The notes under the pieces were generated by a model. The model made no database searches. It was not told the origin of the DNA and saw only the letters and a list, made by a program, of their open reading frames with translations. From contig NZ_PENS01000011.1 of the NCBI RefSeq assembly GCF_003144325.1, positions 124,001 to 188,000 on the forward strand: a DNA stretch of 64,000 nt, read 5' to 3'. Each line of letters starts with the position of its first letter. Positions within the stretch are counted from its first letter, which is position 1. The translations under genes and the position numbers were made by a program. Source of the DNA: Proteus terrae. Lineage in GTDB: Bacteria; Pseudomonadota; Gammaproteobacteria; Enterobacterales; Enterobacteriaceae. Shown piece by piece: positions 1-9,316 of this stretch.

Positions 1-429
1 TTTTAACTCATGAGCGATACGTTCAGCTACTGACCGTGCAGCTAAACGGCGAGGCTGTGTATGACCAATGAAACCTTTGATCCCTCGTCCTAATTCAAGA
101 CAAATTTTAGGGATCTGTGTTGTTTTACCTGAGCCAGTTTCCCCTGCAATAATAACGACTTGGTTATCTCTTATTGCATTATAAATGGCATCTTTCTTTT
201 GGCTAACAGGAAGGTTTTCTGGGTAAGTAATTTCAGGACAATTGGCACGGCGGCGAATTATCATCTGTTGTGCTGTTGTAATATCGTCTTTAATTGCACT
301 TAATACCGCTTGTTTAGACTCTTCATTATTAATTTTAGCGACGCCACGTAGACGTTTTCTTAATCGTTGCTGCTCCCGCAACGATAATTGCTCTATTTCT
401 TGATAGAGTGTGGCAGATGATAATGTCAC
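1..429 (-). CDS. hrpA: ATP-dependent RNA helicase HrpA, N-terminal part (runs off the window)
   Basis: DEAH-box helicase; in E. coli HrpA acts on stalled or collided ribosomes. Only the first 143 codons are present, the frame being open to base 1. After about 80 residues of charged N-terminal sequence comes Walker A (GETGSGKTTQIP) and then motif Ia (TQPRRLAA), the DEAH/RHA helicase signature. The start is taken as GTG at 429, with an AAAAGG Shine-Dalgarno just upstream; no ATG lies nearby in frame. It is divergent from azoR, as in E. coli, which supports the identification. The rest of the gene lies outside the window. Confidence 0.93.
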   Translation of the reverse strand, partial: MTLSSATLYQEIEQLSLREQQRLRKRLRGVAKINNEESKQAVLSAIKDDITTAQQMIIRRRANCPEITYPENLPVSQKKDAIYNAIRDNQVVIIAGETGSGKTTQIPKICLELGRGIKGFIGHTQPRRLAARSVAERIAHELK

Positions 430-632
430 CTTTTATTATCCTTTTTGAGGTTATTCTAATCAAAACTAATGCCCTTATGATATCACATCCGGCTATTGGC
501 ACATAAAGGCTTGATTAAATTTCTTAGTATATAATTTTATATAATCAATAATTTTGAATAGCATATTCAAAGGATTGTGATGTGATATTTTAAAGATCGG
601 GTAAACTACTACCAAGTAACAAATTTAAATAA

Positions 633-1286
<654 letters not shown>

Positions 1287-1303
1287 TAATTTATATTTTT
1301 CTT

Positions 1304-1330
1304 AAAGCACCTACTTCAGGTGCTTTTTTT
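1304..1330 (+). terminator. Rho-independent terminator of azoR
   Basis: Nine-base stem AAAGCACCT / AGGTGCTTT with a 5-base loop, followed by a run of T. It begins 18 bases past the azoR stop. Confidence 0.9.
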
Positions 1331-1643
1331 ATATCTAAATTTTACACTTCACCAAACACAAAGATATGCTAATTTTTCTTTTATAAAAAAATCATTTCTA
1401 ATTTATAATTTAAAAACCTTAATAGCAAGAAAAACCAAATTTAATCAAACTTTCAAAGTAATAATAAAATACAGATTATTTTAATAGCCATATTTTATTG
1501 TTTATTCTTTTATTCATACTACAAATGAATGCTCATATAAAAAACCAATTTGATTTGTAAAAACCAAATTAATAAAATTTAATCGCCTTAAGTAATATAG
1601 AAGTAATTAAATAATTCTCTTAATTCAATAAATGGAACTTACG
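1331..1643 (+). promoter_or_regulatory. AT-rich control region of the fimbrial operon with repeated A5CCAA(A)TT boxes
   Basis: About 310 bases without a gene between the azoR terminator and the first fimbrial subunit, very rich in A and T. Three copies of AAAAACCAA(A)TT lie in the same orientation at 1430-1442, 1539-1550 and 1559-1570. Their spacing and AT context would suit binding of a fimbrial regulator or nucleoid protein, but that is inference. I found no pair of long inverted repeats that would make this an invertible (phase-variable) element, and no recombinase gene is next to it. Confidence 0.4.
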
Positions 1644-2192
1644 ATGAAAAAAAATATACTCTCATTATTTATTCTATCTACGACTCTTTTATCAATTCAA
1701 TCAAATGCTGCTGAATATACAGAAAAAAATGTAGGAACAATTACAATTAATGGTTCTGTTACACCGAGTCCAAAATGTCAACTAGAGGCAATAAAACCCG
1801 TTGAATTACTACCGGTTCAAGAGAATAACTTTGGTAATGATGATATCGCCAACACTGCATTTCAGCCCCTTTCGATTCAATTTACTAACTGTAAAGACAA
1901 CATTAATAGATTACAATTAAAAATAGAAAAACAAACTAATATGCGTTTGAAAAATTTAGCTGATAATGGTAGCAATGTTGAGGTTGCTATTTTTGATACT
2001 GATAAAAACATCATTAATTTAGATAATGAAAAACCTGATGAATTTCAAGTTAATGTGGATAAAGGAAATAACAGCGCACAATTTTTATTTGACGTTAACT
2101 ATATGAAACCTAATGGCATAGATGCGACACCAGGTGCGGTATCATCCTCTTTAACTTTTGATGTTATATATAGTGATATTGCTATGGATTAA
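1644..2192 (+). CDS. Fimbrial major-type subunit (FimA-like pilin)
   Basis: Exported pilin of a chaperone-usher fimbria. The 182-residue precursor (counted from the ATG at 1644) starts with a clear signal peptide (MKKNILSLFILSTTLLSIQSNA) and then shows the FimA/PapA pattern: a beta-strand-rich domain with a cysteine pair (about residues 45 and 83 of the precursor, SPKCQL and FTNCKD) and a penultimate aromatic near the C terminus (FDVIYSDIAMD). An in-frame ATG at 1632 is less likely because the signal peptide fits the second ATG. It is the first gene of a four-gene operon and is followed by a strong intercistronic terminator (2206-2231), which fits a subunit made in excess over the assembly machinery. 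I cannot match it to a named Proteus fimbria. Confidence 0.85.
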   Translation: MKKNILSLFILSTTLLSIQSNAAEYTEKNVGTITINGSVTPSPKCQLEAIKPVELLPVQENNFGNDDIANTAFQPLSIQFTNCKDNINRLQLKIEKQTNMRLKNLADNGSNVEVAIFDTDKNIINLDNEKPDEFQVNVDKGNNSAQFLFDVNYMKPNGIDATPGAVSSSLTFDVIYSDIAMD

Positions 2193-2205
2193 AACTCTAT
2201 AAATC

Positions 2206-2234
2206 AACAAAGCTGGAATACCAGCTTTGTTTTA
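2206..2234 (+). terminator. Intercistronic terminator after the first fimbrial subunit
   Basis: Perfect 11-base stem AACAAAGCTGG / CCAGCTTTGTT with an AATA loop and trailing T residues, lying between the pilin stop and the chaperone start. Probably a partial terminator that lowers chaperone and usher expression relative to the pilin. Confidence 0.85.
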
Positions 2235-2269
2235 ATATTTATACTTTCTACTTTAACTAGCAAAAGAAT

Positions 2270-2965
2270 ATGTTTAAAAAATTTAAATTTTTCGTATTAT
2301 TTTTCATATTTCCCACATATAGTCAATCATCAATAGAAATAAATAAAGATAAATTTATTTTTATTGAAAGTATCAATCAAGAAACAATTGAAATAAATAA
2401 CAAAACAAATAGTGATTATTTTATACAAAGTTGGATTACACATTATGATAAAGAAAATAATAATGAAATTCCTTTTATGATAACCCCTCCTCTTATTAAG
2501 ATGGAAAAAGATGAAACCTTTTCTTTAAAAATACTTAAAACCGATAAAATAAAAGAAGAAAACAGAGAGACATTATATAGAATAAACATTAAAAGAATAC
2601 CGATCCTATCAAATTCCGACAACAATAAAAACATGTTACATGTCTCTTTAAATTCTGTATATAACTTAATATATAGACCTTTATCAATAGAAAAAGATGC
2701 TAAATATGCTTATAAAAAAATTGAGTTTTTAAAAAATAAAAATAATGAATTTATTATAAATAATCCTACACCTTATTTTATTACTCTATCTTCAATTTCT
2801 TGTGATGATGTTTTAACAATTAATGAAAGTAAAACAATCCCTCCTTTTAAGAAATATAATACAAAAAAAGAAATTTTAAGAAACGGGGTCGTAAAATGGA
2901 AAATATTTAATCAATATGGTCTTGAAATAGAGGCAGTAGACAAGGAAGTTATTAATGATTATTAA
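2270..2965 (+). CDS. Periplasmic fimbrial chaperone (PapD/FimC family)
   Basis: Periplasmic chaperone that captures pilin subunits by donor-strand complementation and hands them to the usher. The protein is 231 residues with a signal peptide (MFKKFKFFVLFFIFPTYSQS). Family landmarks are visible: FMITPPLIKMEKDETFSLKI (the FIVTPPLFRL strand), NRETLYRINIKRIP (the DRESLFWLN-IKAIP strand), YRP, and near the C terminus VVKWKIFNQYG. It is very rich in Lys, Asn and Ile, unlike neighbouring housekeeping genes. The stop overlaps the usher start. The Shine-Dalgarno upstream of the ATG is weak. Confidence 0.9.
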   Translation: MFKKFKFFVLFFIFPTYSQSSIEINKDKFIFIESINQETIEINNKTNSDYFIQSWITHYDKENNNEIPFMITPPLIKMEKDETFSLKILKTDKIKEENRETLYRINIKRIPILSNSDNNKNMLHVSLNSVYNLIYRPLSIEKDAKYAYKKIEFLKNKNNEFIINNPTPYFITLSSISCDDVLTINESKTIPPFKKYNTKKEILRNGVVKWKIFNQYGLEIEAVDKEVINDY

Positions 2966-5324
2966 TCATATGAAAACAAAAGCAGTATTTTTTATTTTAA
3001 TTTCCATTTATAACAAAAATACTATAGCTCAAGATAGCTCACTCTCTATTTATGCTCATGCATTTTCTAATATTGATAAAGAAACGATTAAACAATTACT
3101 TGAAAATAAAAAAACTGAAGGTTTTTATCATTCTATAATTTATATCAATAATAGAAAAAAAATAGCAAAACTTCTTTACTTTAAAAGTATAGACAACAAG
3201 TTAACCCCTTGTATCTCTGTTAGTGATTTAATTTCTCTTGGTATTGATATCGATTTTTATTCAATAAAAAAAGAATATCAAGATATAATTCCTTTAAGTG
3301 ACCATTCAATTGATTTTAAATACTCTTTTTCAAATCAAAAATTAAATTTAATTATTCCACAAAAAGCATTAATAAAAAAAGATAATTATATTACCGATAA
3401 AAAAGATTGGGATAATGGGATCACTGCACTATTTAGCCAATACTCCTATTCAATTAGACATCATCAAAAAAAAGCACTAGAACAAAAACTCAATTTACAA
3501 ACAGGCCTTAATTTTGGTGCTTGGCGCATACGCAGTCAGAACAACTTTTATTGGAATAAAAACCGTTACCAATCGAAGCTTTCATCAATATATACCTATC
3601 GCCAAATTAATTCTTTTTCTGCTCTTTTTTATGGAGGTAAGTTTTCACCCACAACACGAATATTACCAACAGATAAAATAATTGGCTTTCAATTAATATC
3701 CAATAATTTAATTTCAAGTAATACTCTTTATGCTAACAAACCTATTATTGAAGGAATTGCTGATACAGAAGCTCAAGTAATGATTAAACAAGGTGACAAA
3801 GTTATTTATGAAAGCACTGTTCCCCCTGGTCCTTTTATTATAAATTCATTACCTGTTTTAGGGAGTGAAAAACTCAGTCTAGAAGTTAAAGAAGCAGATG
3901 GAAGAATAAAAATATCAACACATTATTTCACATCATTACCTAATCAACTAAATAAAGGTAGTTATCAATATAATTTTATTTCCGGTACATTAGCTAAGAA
4001 TAGCCATAAAGAACATTCTATTTTCCTTTTAAGTGAATTTTCATATGGTCTTAGTCAAAGGATCACCTCATATAGCGCAATAAAAAAACGAGATACCCAT
4101 ATGAATTATCTATCTGGACTATCTCTTGATTTAGGTATATTGGGTGGTTTAGCAACAGATTTAAGTTATGAAAATAGTAGAGATAAATTAAAATATCAAT
4201 TTCGTTATCAAAAAAGCATGTCAAAAACACAAACCTACTTTACTTCTGGAATATCTTTTTATCATTATTTAGATAATTTTCAAAAAAAAGATAGTATTAA
4301 AAGAAATTATTCGGTTTCTGTATCACAAAATATTAATGACTTAGGTTATCTTTCTTGTCGGTATCACGAAAAAACATATGAAAATATATCTAAAAACTTT
4401 GAATTAGGTACTTCTTTTTCATCCTCAATAAATAAAATAAACTATAATCTTAAATATGAATTTAAAAAAGACAAATCTATTTTTGATCATTCCTTCTCAC
4501 TCAATCTCCATATACCATTAGGTAATAATAGTGATCACTATAATTGGTTTAATAATCAAACAAATTATCAAAATAAGAAAAAACATTATATCAACACGAC
4601 CAACATTGGAGGTGCTCTGCTTAACTATAATTTAGGATATTCAGTAAATTATCAACATACTTATAATGAGAAGAGAAAGTCCAACCGTTTTTCTACCAAT
4701 GCCCGTTATCAAAACAACTATCAATCTTACACATTTAATATGAACAAAATGGAAGATAGTTATAATTACAATGTTTCTATTAATGGAGGAATTGTTCTTC
4801 ATTCTAATGGTATTACTCTCACTCCTCGTTTAGGTAGAACATTTGCACTGATTAATACTCAAGGAATATCTGGAATTAAAACATCATTTTCAACAAAAAC
4901 AAAATCAGATATTTTTGGAAATCTAATTTTAAATAACATAACACCTTATCGAATAAATAATATTAAATTAAATGCAACGACATTACCGCAACAAGCAGAA
5001 ACCGAAATTTATAGCAAAAATATTATTCCCACATTAGGCGCAGTATCTAAAATAACTTTCCCAATAAAAATTGGTTATCGTGTTATTTTTAAATCAACAA
5101 CCCCACTTCCCTTTGCATCGACAGTCACCACATTCGATAAAAACGGTAATATTATTTCTCATGGGTTAGTATCAGAAAATAATATTATTTTTCTTTCTGG
5201 TATTACAGAGAATGGATTAGTAAAAGTAAAATGGGGAGAAGATAAACAGTGTCAATTTATTTATGAAATTGATAATAATGAAAAGAACACCACACTAATA
5301 AAAAAAGAAATCAATTGTATTTAA
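2955..5324 (+). CDS. Outer-membrane fimbrial usher (FimD/PapC family)
   Basis: Outer-membrane pore that recruits chaperone-subunit complexes and threads the fimbria to the surface. The protein is 789 residues, somewhat short against the usual 830-870, but both ends are recognisable. It has a signal peptide ending near NTIAQ, an N-terminal periplasmic domain, a beta-barrel with a plug segment (EAQVMIKQGDKVIYESTVPPGPF, about residues 272-295, the classic VPPGPF motif), and the C-terminal domain ending VKVKWGEDKQCQFIY with a final Cys near the terminus. The ATG at 2955 has AAGGAAG six bases upstream and overlaps the chaperone gene by 11 bases, indicating translational coupling. Codon use is extremely AT-rich. 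Confidence 0.92.
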   Translation: MIINHMKTKAVFFILISIYNKNTIAQDSSLSIYAHAFSNIDKETIKQLLENKKTEGFYHSIIYINNRKKIAKLLYFKSIDNKLTPCISVSDLISLGIDIDFYSIKKEYQDIIPLSDHSIDFKYSFSNQKLNLIIPQKALIKKDNYITDKKDWDNGITALFSQYSYSIRHHQKKALEQKLNLQTGLNFGAWRIRSQNNFYWNKNRYQSKLSSIYTYRQINSFSALFYGGKFSPTTRILPTDKIIGFQLISNNLISSNTLYANKPIIEGIADTEAQVMIKQGDKVIYESTVPPGPFIINSLPVLGSEKLSLEVKEADGRIKISTHYFTSLPNQLNKGSYQYNFISGTLAKNSHKEHSIFLLSEFSYGLSQRITSYSAIKKRDTHMNYLSGLSLDLGILGGLATDLSYENSRDKLKYQFRYQKSMSKTQTYFTSGISFYHYLDNFQKKDSIKRNYSVSVSQNINDLGYLSCRYHEKTYENISKNFELGTSFSSSINKINYNLKYEFKKDKSIFDHSFSLNLHIPLGNNSDHYNWFNNQTNYQNKKKHYINTTNIGGALLNYNLGYSVNYQHTYNEKRKSNRFSTNARYQNNYQSYTFNMNKMEDSYNYNVSINGGIVLHSNGITLTPRLGRTFALINTQGISGIKTSFSTKTKSDIFGNLILNNITPYRINNIKLNATTLPQQAETEIYSKNIIPTLGAVSKITFPIKIGYRVIFKSTTPLPFASTVTTFDKNGNIISHGLVSENNIIFLSGITENGLVKVKWGEDKQCQFIYEIDNNEKNTTLIKKEINCI

Positions 5325-5350
5325 ACTAAGTTATCTCTATTAAGAAAAAT

Positions 5351-5902
5351 ATGAAAAAAACCATCTATTTAATAATTACGTTACTATTTATCTCTTTTTC
5401 ACTATCATCAGAACCTAGACGTGGTGATCATAAAATTCCTTTAAGTTGTGATATTGATTATATCTATGAAAACATTAGCGATAAGATTTCTATTAATGAA
5501 AATGATTTTTCATCACATGAAGTGGGGACATTAGCCGATACTGATAGCCACATCATTATTATTACTATAAATGACTGTTCGAAAAGCCATGGCGAAGTTC
5601 GTTTAAAAATTGAAAATTCAAGCATTGATAGTAATACCGGTTATTTAAAAAATCAGTTCACTGATGATAGTGCAAGTGCTAATATTGCATTTCAATTATT
5701 ATACAATGAAGAACAAAGACCATTAGATCTTAATAAAGAAAATGAATTTGTTGAGGATCTCATTGATGGAAAAGTTGAGTTTTATTTTTTTGCTAATTAT
5801 GTAAAAAAAGATGATACACCTCCAAAACCCGGTTATATACAATCCGATATTCAGTTTACTATAAAAATAAATGATGATGTTGTTACATTTGACGATAGTT
5901 AG
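5351..5902 (+). CDS. Second fimbrial subunit (minor pilin)
   Basis: A 183-residue exported protein with signal peptide MKKTIYLIITLLFISFSLSS. It has the pilin cysteine pair (LSCDID near residue 38 and NDCSKS near residue 78), a FimA-like SASANIAFQLLYNEEQRPLDL stretch, and a VEFYFFANYVKK segment near the C-terminal strands. It is the last gene of the operon, 26 bases after the usher, and is followed by a strong terminator. It is a single-domain subunit, too short for a two-domain FimH-type adhesin; it may be a tip, adaptor or anchor subunit. That role is inference. Confidence 0.78.
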   Translation: MKKTIYLIITLLFISFSLSSEPRRGDHKIPLSCDIDYIYENISDKISINENDFSSHEVGTLADTDSHIIIITINDCSKSHGEVRLKIENSSIDSNTGYLKNQFTDDSASANIAFQLLYNEEQRPLDLNKENEFVEDLIDGKVEFYFFANYVKKDDTPPKPGYIQSDIQFTIKINDDVVTFDDS

Positions 5903-5917
5903 TGATTTCAATTATGG

Positions 5918-5954
5918 AAAAGCACGATAGCTATTTATAATAGATCGTGCTTTT
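5918..5954. terminator. Bidirectional terminator between the fimbrial operon and ydbL
   Basis: Eleven-base stem AAAAGCACGAT / ATCGTGCTTTT with a 15-base loop. A-rich on one side and T-rich on the other, it can end transcripts from both convergent units. Confidence 0.85.
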
Positions 5955-5984
5955 AATGGAATTAAATGCTTATTTAAAGAGTTA

Positions 5985-6317
5985 CTATTTTTTTACCCAT
6001 TTACCATTAATACCTTTAACATACTCACCTTCATTAGCTCTTGCGACTAATTTTTCACCTGCAAGTCGAGCCACTGATTCTGGTGTTACTTGGTTAGTTT
6101 TAGCAACTTCAACATATTTTGCTTTTCTAGCTTGATTGATTTCATCAACAAGTTGTTGCGCTTGTTTGTTATTTGTTTGTACAAGTTCAATATAACCGCT
6201 GAAGGTTTCCCCTACTAACCCTTGTGATCTCGCTTCATCAAGTGTTAATGCGATAGCATTTGTACCAGTTAAAGCTATTATTAGCCCAAAACTTAAGAGA
6301 TATTTTTTATAATTCAT
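5985..6317 (-). CDS. ydbL: YdbL family periplasmic protein (DUF1318)
   Basis: Small exported protein of the YdbH-YnbE-YdbL module, which in E. coli takes part in moving phospholipid between inner and outer membranes. The precursor is 110 residues with a signal peptide (MNYKKYLLSFGLIIALTGTNAIA). The C-terminal half carries the conserved LAGEKLVARANEGEYVKGINGKW stretch shared with E. coli YdbL. Of two consecutive ATGs the second (6317) has the better spacing from AAGGG. It is the last gene of the three-gene operon, 10 bases after ynbE. Confidence 0.93.
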   Translation of the reverse strand: MNYKKYLLSFGLIIALTGTNAIALTLDEARSQGLVGETFSGYIELVQTNNKQAQQLVDEINQARKAKYVEVAKTNQVTPESVARLAGEKLVARANEGEYVKGINGKWVKK

Positions 6318-6327
6318 CATTTACCCT

Positions 6328-6534
6328 TTAAAAAATGGCGCTGTTATTTTTTAAGAGATCTTCAACTTGTCTGTCTATTTTTACATTAATCTCATGTTCA
6401 ATTTTTACGTTCATATTAATATTTATAGGTTTATCAGGTGTCGCGACTTCTAATCGAATACATCCTGTTAACATTGATATTCCCATTACCATGGCCGTTA
6501 ATAAAAATAGTTTTTTAAAGAATAATGGTTTCAC
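6328..6534 (-). CDS. ynbE: YnbE outer-membrane lipoprotein
   Basis: 68-residue lipoprotein with a lipobox (MLTGC, Cys25) after a short hydrophobic signal. The mature part is rich in short beta-strand repeats (PININMNVKIEHEINVKID). In E. coli YnbE stacks on the C-terminal end of YdbH to complete a lipid bridge to the outer membrane. The start ATG overlaps the ydbH stop (ATGA overlap), so translation is coupled. Confidence 0.93.
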   Translation of the reverse strand: MKPLFFKKLFLLTAMVMGISMLTGCIRLEVATPDKPININMNVKIEHEINVKIDRQVEDLLKNNSAIF

Positions 6535-9167
6535 TCTGACTCACTCCCTAAATCTGATAAGCTTTTTTCTAACCACTCTTCCAATTGTGAACCAAATCGT
6601 AAACTTCGCCATAATTGGAAGACATTTTCTTCATGTCGATAATTTAGATTAACCTGACGGCGTTTATCCTCTAAAGGATTCGTTCCCTGAATTTCAGCCT
6701 CTAGCACTAACTCACCCAAATTGCTTAAATTAACACGCGTCCAAGAACGACTGATCTCTAGATAACGCAACCATGCCATAGCAACACCGGCTGACATATT
6801 GTTATCATCAATTGAATCAACGAAATCTTTATCAAGTCTTAACGTTAGATAAGATGAATTAGCCAGCCAACCATTTTTAATAATCCATTGATTATTATTA
6901 ATAAAGAATGGAAACTCACCACTCACTTTACCTGACGCTGCAAACTGAGTCACTTTTAATAGAGTAAACAGATGACTTAATTGAATATTATCAATAGAAA
7001 TAATCGCAGCATCATGTTGTGGTATCGTTAATTCTGCTAAAGATATTGTTCCATCCAGCATTGCGACATTAACGTTAGATAAGATTAGTGGTTTACTTTC
7101 AGTTGCTGGATAAAAGCCTTGGAGATCTGCCGTAATATCGGTCATTTCAAAAAGGTTATTAACTCGTTTTATTCGTAACTGAACGGGTTGTTTAACCCCT
7201 AATTGCCATTCATCCCTATTTAAACGCCAAGGTAAGATAAAATCTAAACCTTCTAAGACACCATCTTTAAGCCACATTCCGCCCTGTCTAACAACAAGAT
7301 GCCCACCAGCAACTAATCCTTGTTCTGGTGCAATAGAAAAATCAGCTTGTGTATACAATTCACCTTTATCAAGGGTAATGCCTAAATCTGCAGGTATTAG
7401 TGATTGAAAAACATTAATTGGTTGTGAAGGCCAACGCATTTGCCCTCTTAGTCTAGCACCATCCCAACGTGTATTAATTGCAATTGGTCCTATATTAGGT
7501 TTAGCGTTTAACTCACCTTTTACATTAAAATTAAAAGGTGATTCACCACTGACCGTAGCAATAAAATCCGCCTTATCTAAAAAACCACCAGCAGGGAAAT
7601 CAATACGTTGACTCGTTAATTTTAGCTTTCCATTAAATGTTGGCTTTTTATCATCTCTGAACCAACGAAATGGGCTTAATAAAGATAATCGTGGCGCAGT
7701 CATTGTAGTATGTTGATATTTTAAAACATCAAAACCTGTATTGAGTTTCTCAAAACTCACTAATTTATCAGCCCAATAACCTGTTCCTGCAATATCCCAA
7801 TGCGCTTTTAACGGTAGTAAATTTCCATCTCCCCAATAACGCCATTGCCAAGTTCCATTATCAGGTAAGAAATCAATTGCTTTACCTTGAAAATGAATGC
7901 GGTAATCTCCCCAAATACTGTCTTGGGCGACGACTATCGCATTTAAACGTCCATTAAAGCCTTTTGATGAAAAGGTGGTTCCAGCTAAAGGTAAACGAGC
8001 ATCTGTTACAGTCAGTGTTTCAGTAACTGGCCCTTTAAAACGAAACAAAGATCCGGGTTGAAATTCAATAGTAGGATCTGTCAACATGCCAGTGACTTTA
8101 ACAGGTAATTGCGCGCTGGCTTGCATTAATTCTTTATTAACAACACCGGTGATTTGAATAGGGATTTGTGCATCTATCCAATTTACTGTCGTTTCGGGGA
8201 TCGATATCACCAAATTTCCTTTCCCTGCTTTACCTTCCGTCATCACGTTTAATCGTGCAGTTAATCTTAAATCCGTTAATCCTTTTTGCCATTGTGCGAT
8301 ATTAATATTTACACCACCTCGTAAAGGTTGGTCTAATCCAAACCATTCCCAACGACCTTGCTTAATAACGATATTTTCAGGAGTGACTGTCCAAGGTAAT
8401 AAAGCCAGTGCATGGCCTCCACCTTGTTCAGCAATTGAAATAGTGCCAGATTGTCCAACCCATTCAAGAACAAAAACTAACGGATGTTCATAGTGAGAAG
8501 TTAATAACGTTGCATCGATGGTACCTTTTTCAGGTAATGACGCGATATCTAGAGGAAGCGCTATTTCGGCTGCCAATTCGATATTATTATCATCAGGTAA
8601 ATTCACTTTAAGCTGTTTAATATCAAGCCACTGGTTATCTCTAATAGAAATACCAAGTTGAGCATTTTCTCCTTGGTAAGTAATTAGTCGCCCATTATTT
8701 TGTGTTTTTAGTTGTAATGCTCCTTGATAACGAGCATTTTCTTTTAAGAGTACATTATCGATATTGACGGATAAATAAGGTATTGAAGTTAATAGAGAAT
8801 TTATATCAAGTGGAACAGTGGCCGTTTCTTCTTGTTTACTTGCTGGCATCATTGAAAAACATTGTTCATCAATGACGAGTTGCTGGCTATTAAATTGAAG
8901 TTTGTCAATTTGCTCTTTTTGATAAGTAAAAACAAAGTTATCAAGACTAGCTAAAGTACAACTTTCTGCCTTTAATGCGATATTTTCAATTGAAACGCCT
9001 ATGCGCTGTAACTTGGGCTGTGATAAAGAAAGTGTTACACCTTCAGGCAAGTAATAGTGAGCAACCACGGGCAACCAACGAGGAATAGATGCCCATAAAG
9101 CAGTGCCAATTAGACCTGTGCCTAGTAGTATCGTCCCTGTCCATTTGATTGTTTTTCTTAACAACAC
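6531..9167 (-). CDS. ydbH: YdbH AsmA-like intermembrane lipid-transport protein
   Basis: Inner-membrane-anchored AsmA-like bridge protein of 878 residues, functionally redundant with TamB and YhdP in E. coli in supplying phospholipid to the outer membrane. One N-terminal membrane segment (WTGTILLGTGLIGTALWASI, about residues 9-28) is followed by a very long beta-rich periplasmic part. Its C-terminal portion (about 560-870) carries the YdbH/dicarboxylate-transport-like domain (GQMRWPSQPINVFQSLIPADLGI onward). Start is GTG at 9167 with AGGA seven bases upstream; the nearby ATGs are out of frame. First gene of ydbH-ynbE-ydbL, divergent from ldhA as in E. coli. Confidence 0.93.
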   Translation of the reverse strand: MLLRKTIKWTGTILLGTGLIGTALWASIPRWLPVVAHYYLPEGVTLSLSQPKLQRIGVSIENIALKAESCTLASLDNFVFTYQKEQIDKLQFNSQQLVIDEQCFSMMPASKQEETATVPLDINSLLTSIPYLSVNIDNVLLKENARYQGALQLKTQNNGRLITYQGENAQLGISIRDNQWLDIKQLKVNLPDDNNIELAAEIALPLDIASLPEKGTIDATLLTSHYEHPLVFVLEWVGQSGTISIAEQGGGHALALLPWTVTPENIVIKQGRWEWFGLDQPLRGGVNINIAQWQKGLTDLRLTARLNVMTEGKAGKGNLVISIPETTVNWIDAQIPIQITGVVNKELMQASAQLPVKVTGMLTDPTIEFQPGSLFRFKGPVTETLTVTDARLPLAGTTFSSKGFNGRLNAIVVAQDSIWGDYRIHFQGKAIDFLPDNGTWQWRYWGDGNLLPLKAHWDIAGTGYWADKLVSFEKLNTGFDVLKYQHTTMTAPRLSLLSPFRWFRDDKKPTFNGKLKLTSQRIDFPAGGFLDKADFIATVSGESPFNFNVKGELNAKPNIGPIAINTRWDGARLRGQMRWPSQPINVFQSLIPADLGITLDKGELYTQADFSIAPEQGLVAGGHLVVRQGGMWLKDGVLEGLDFILPWRLNRDEWQLGVKQPVQLRIKRVNNLFEMTDITADLQGFYPATESKPLILSNVNVAMLDGTISLAELTIPQHDAAIISIDNIQLSHLFTLLKVTQFAASGKVSGEFPFFINNNQWIIKNGWLANSSYLTLRLDKDFVDSIDDNNMSAGVAMAWLRYLEISRSWTRVNLSNLGELVLEAEIQGTNPLEDKRRQVNLNYRHEENVFQLWRSLRFGSQLEEWLEKSLSDLGSESE

Positions 9168-9316
9168 ATCATATTCCTTTTAAACAAACCTGAATCATCC
9201 ACTTACCTCGCTAAATTGTTTATAATGATAATATTAATTTCTTTCATATTGGGGCTGGATAATTCTTGTTTTTCCAGCCTCTGAATAAAAATTTAATCGA
9301 GAGTAGAGAAGACTGG

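Noticed and set aside
1331-1643. Invertible phase-variation element ahead of the fimbrial operon, as in MR/P fimbriae
   Set aside because: No pair of long inverted repeats flanking a promoter and no adjacent MrpI-like recombinase gene.
9266-9316. Longer LdhA start at 9266
   Set aside because: The extra 17 residues have no family counterpart, and the ATG at 9317 matches the conserved N terminus.
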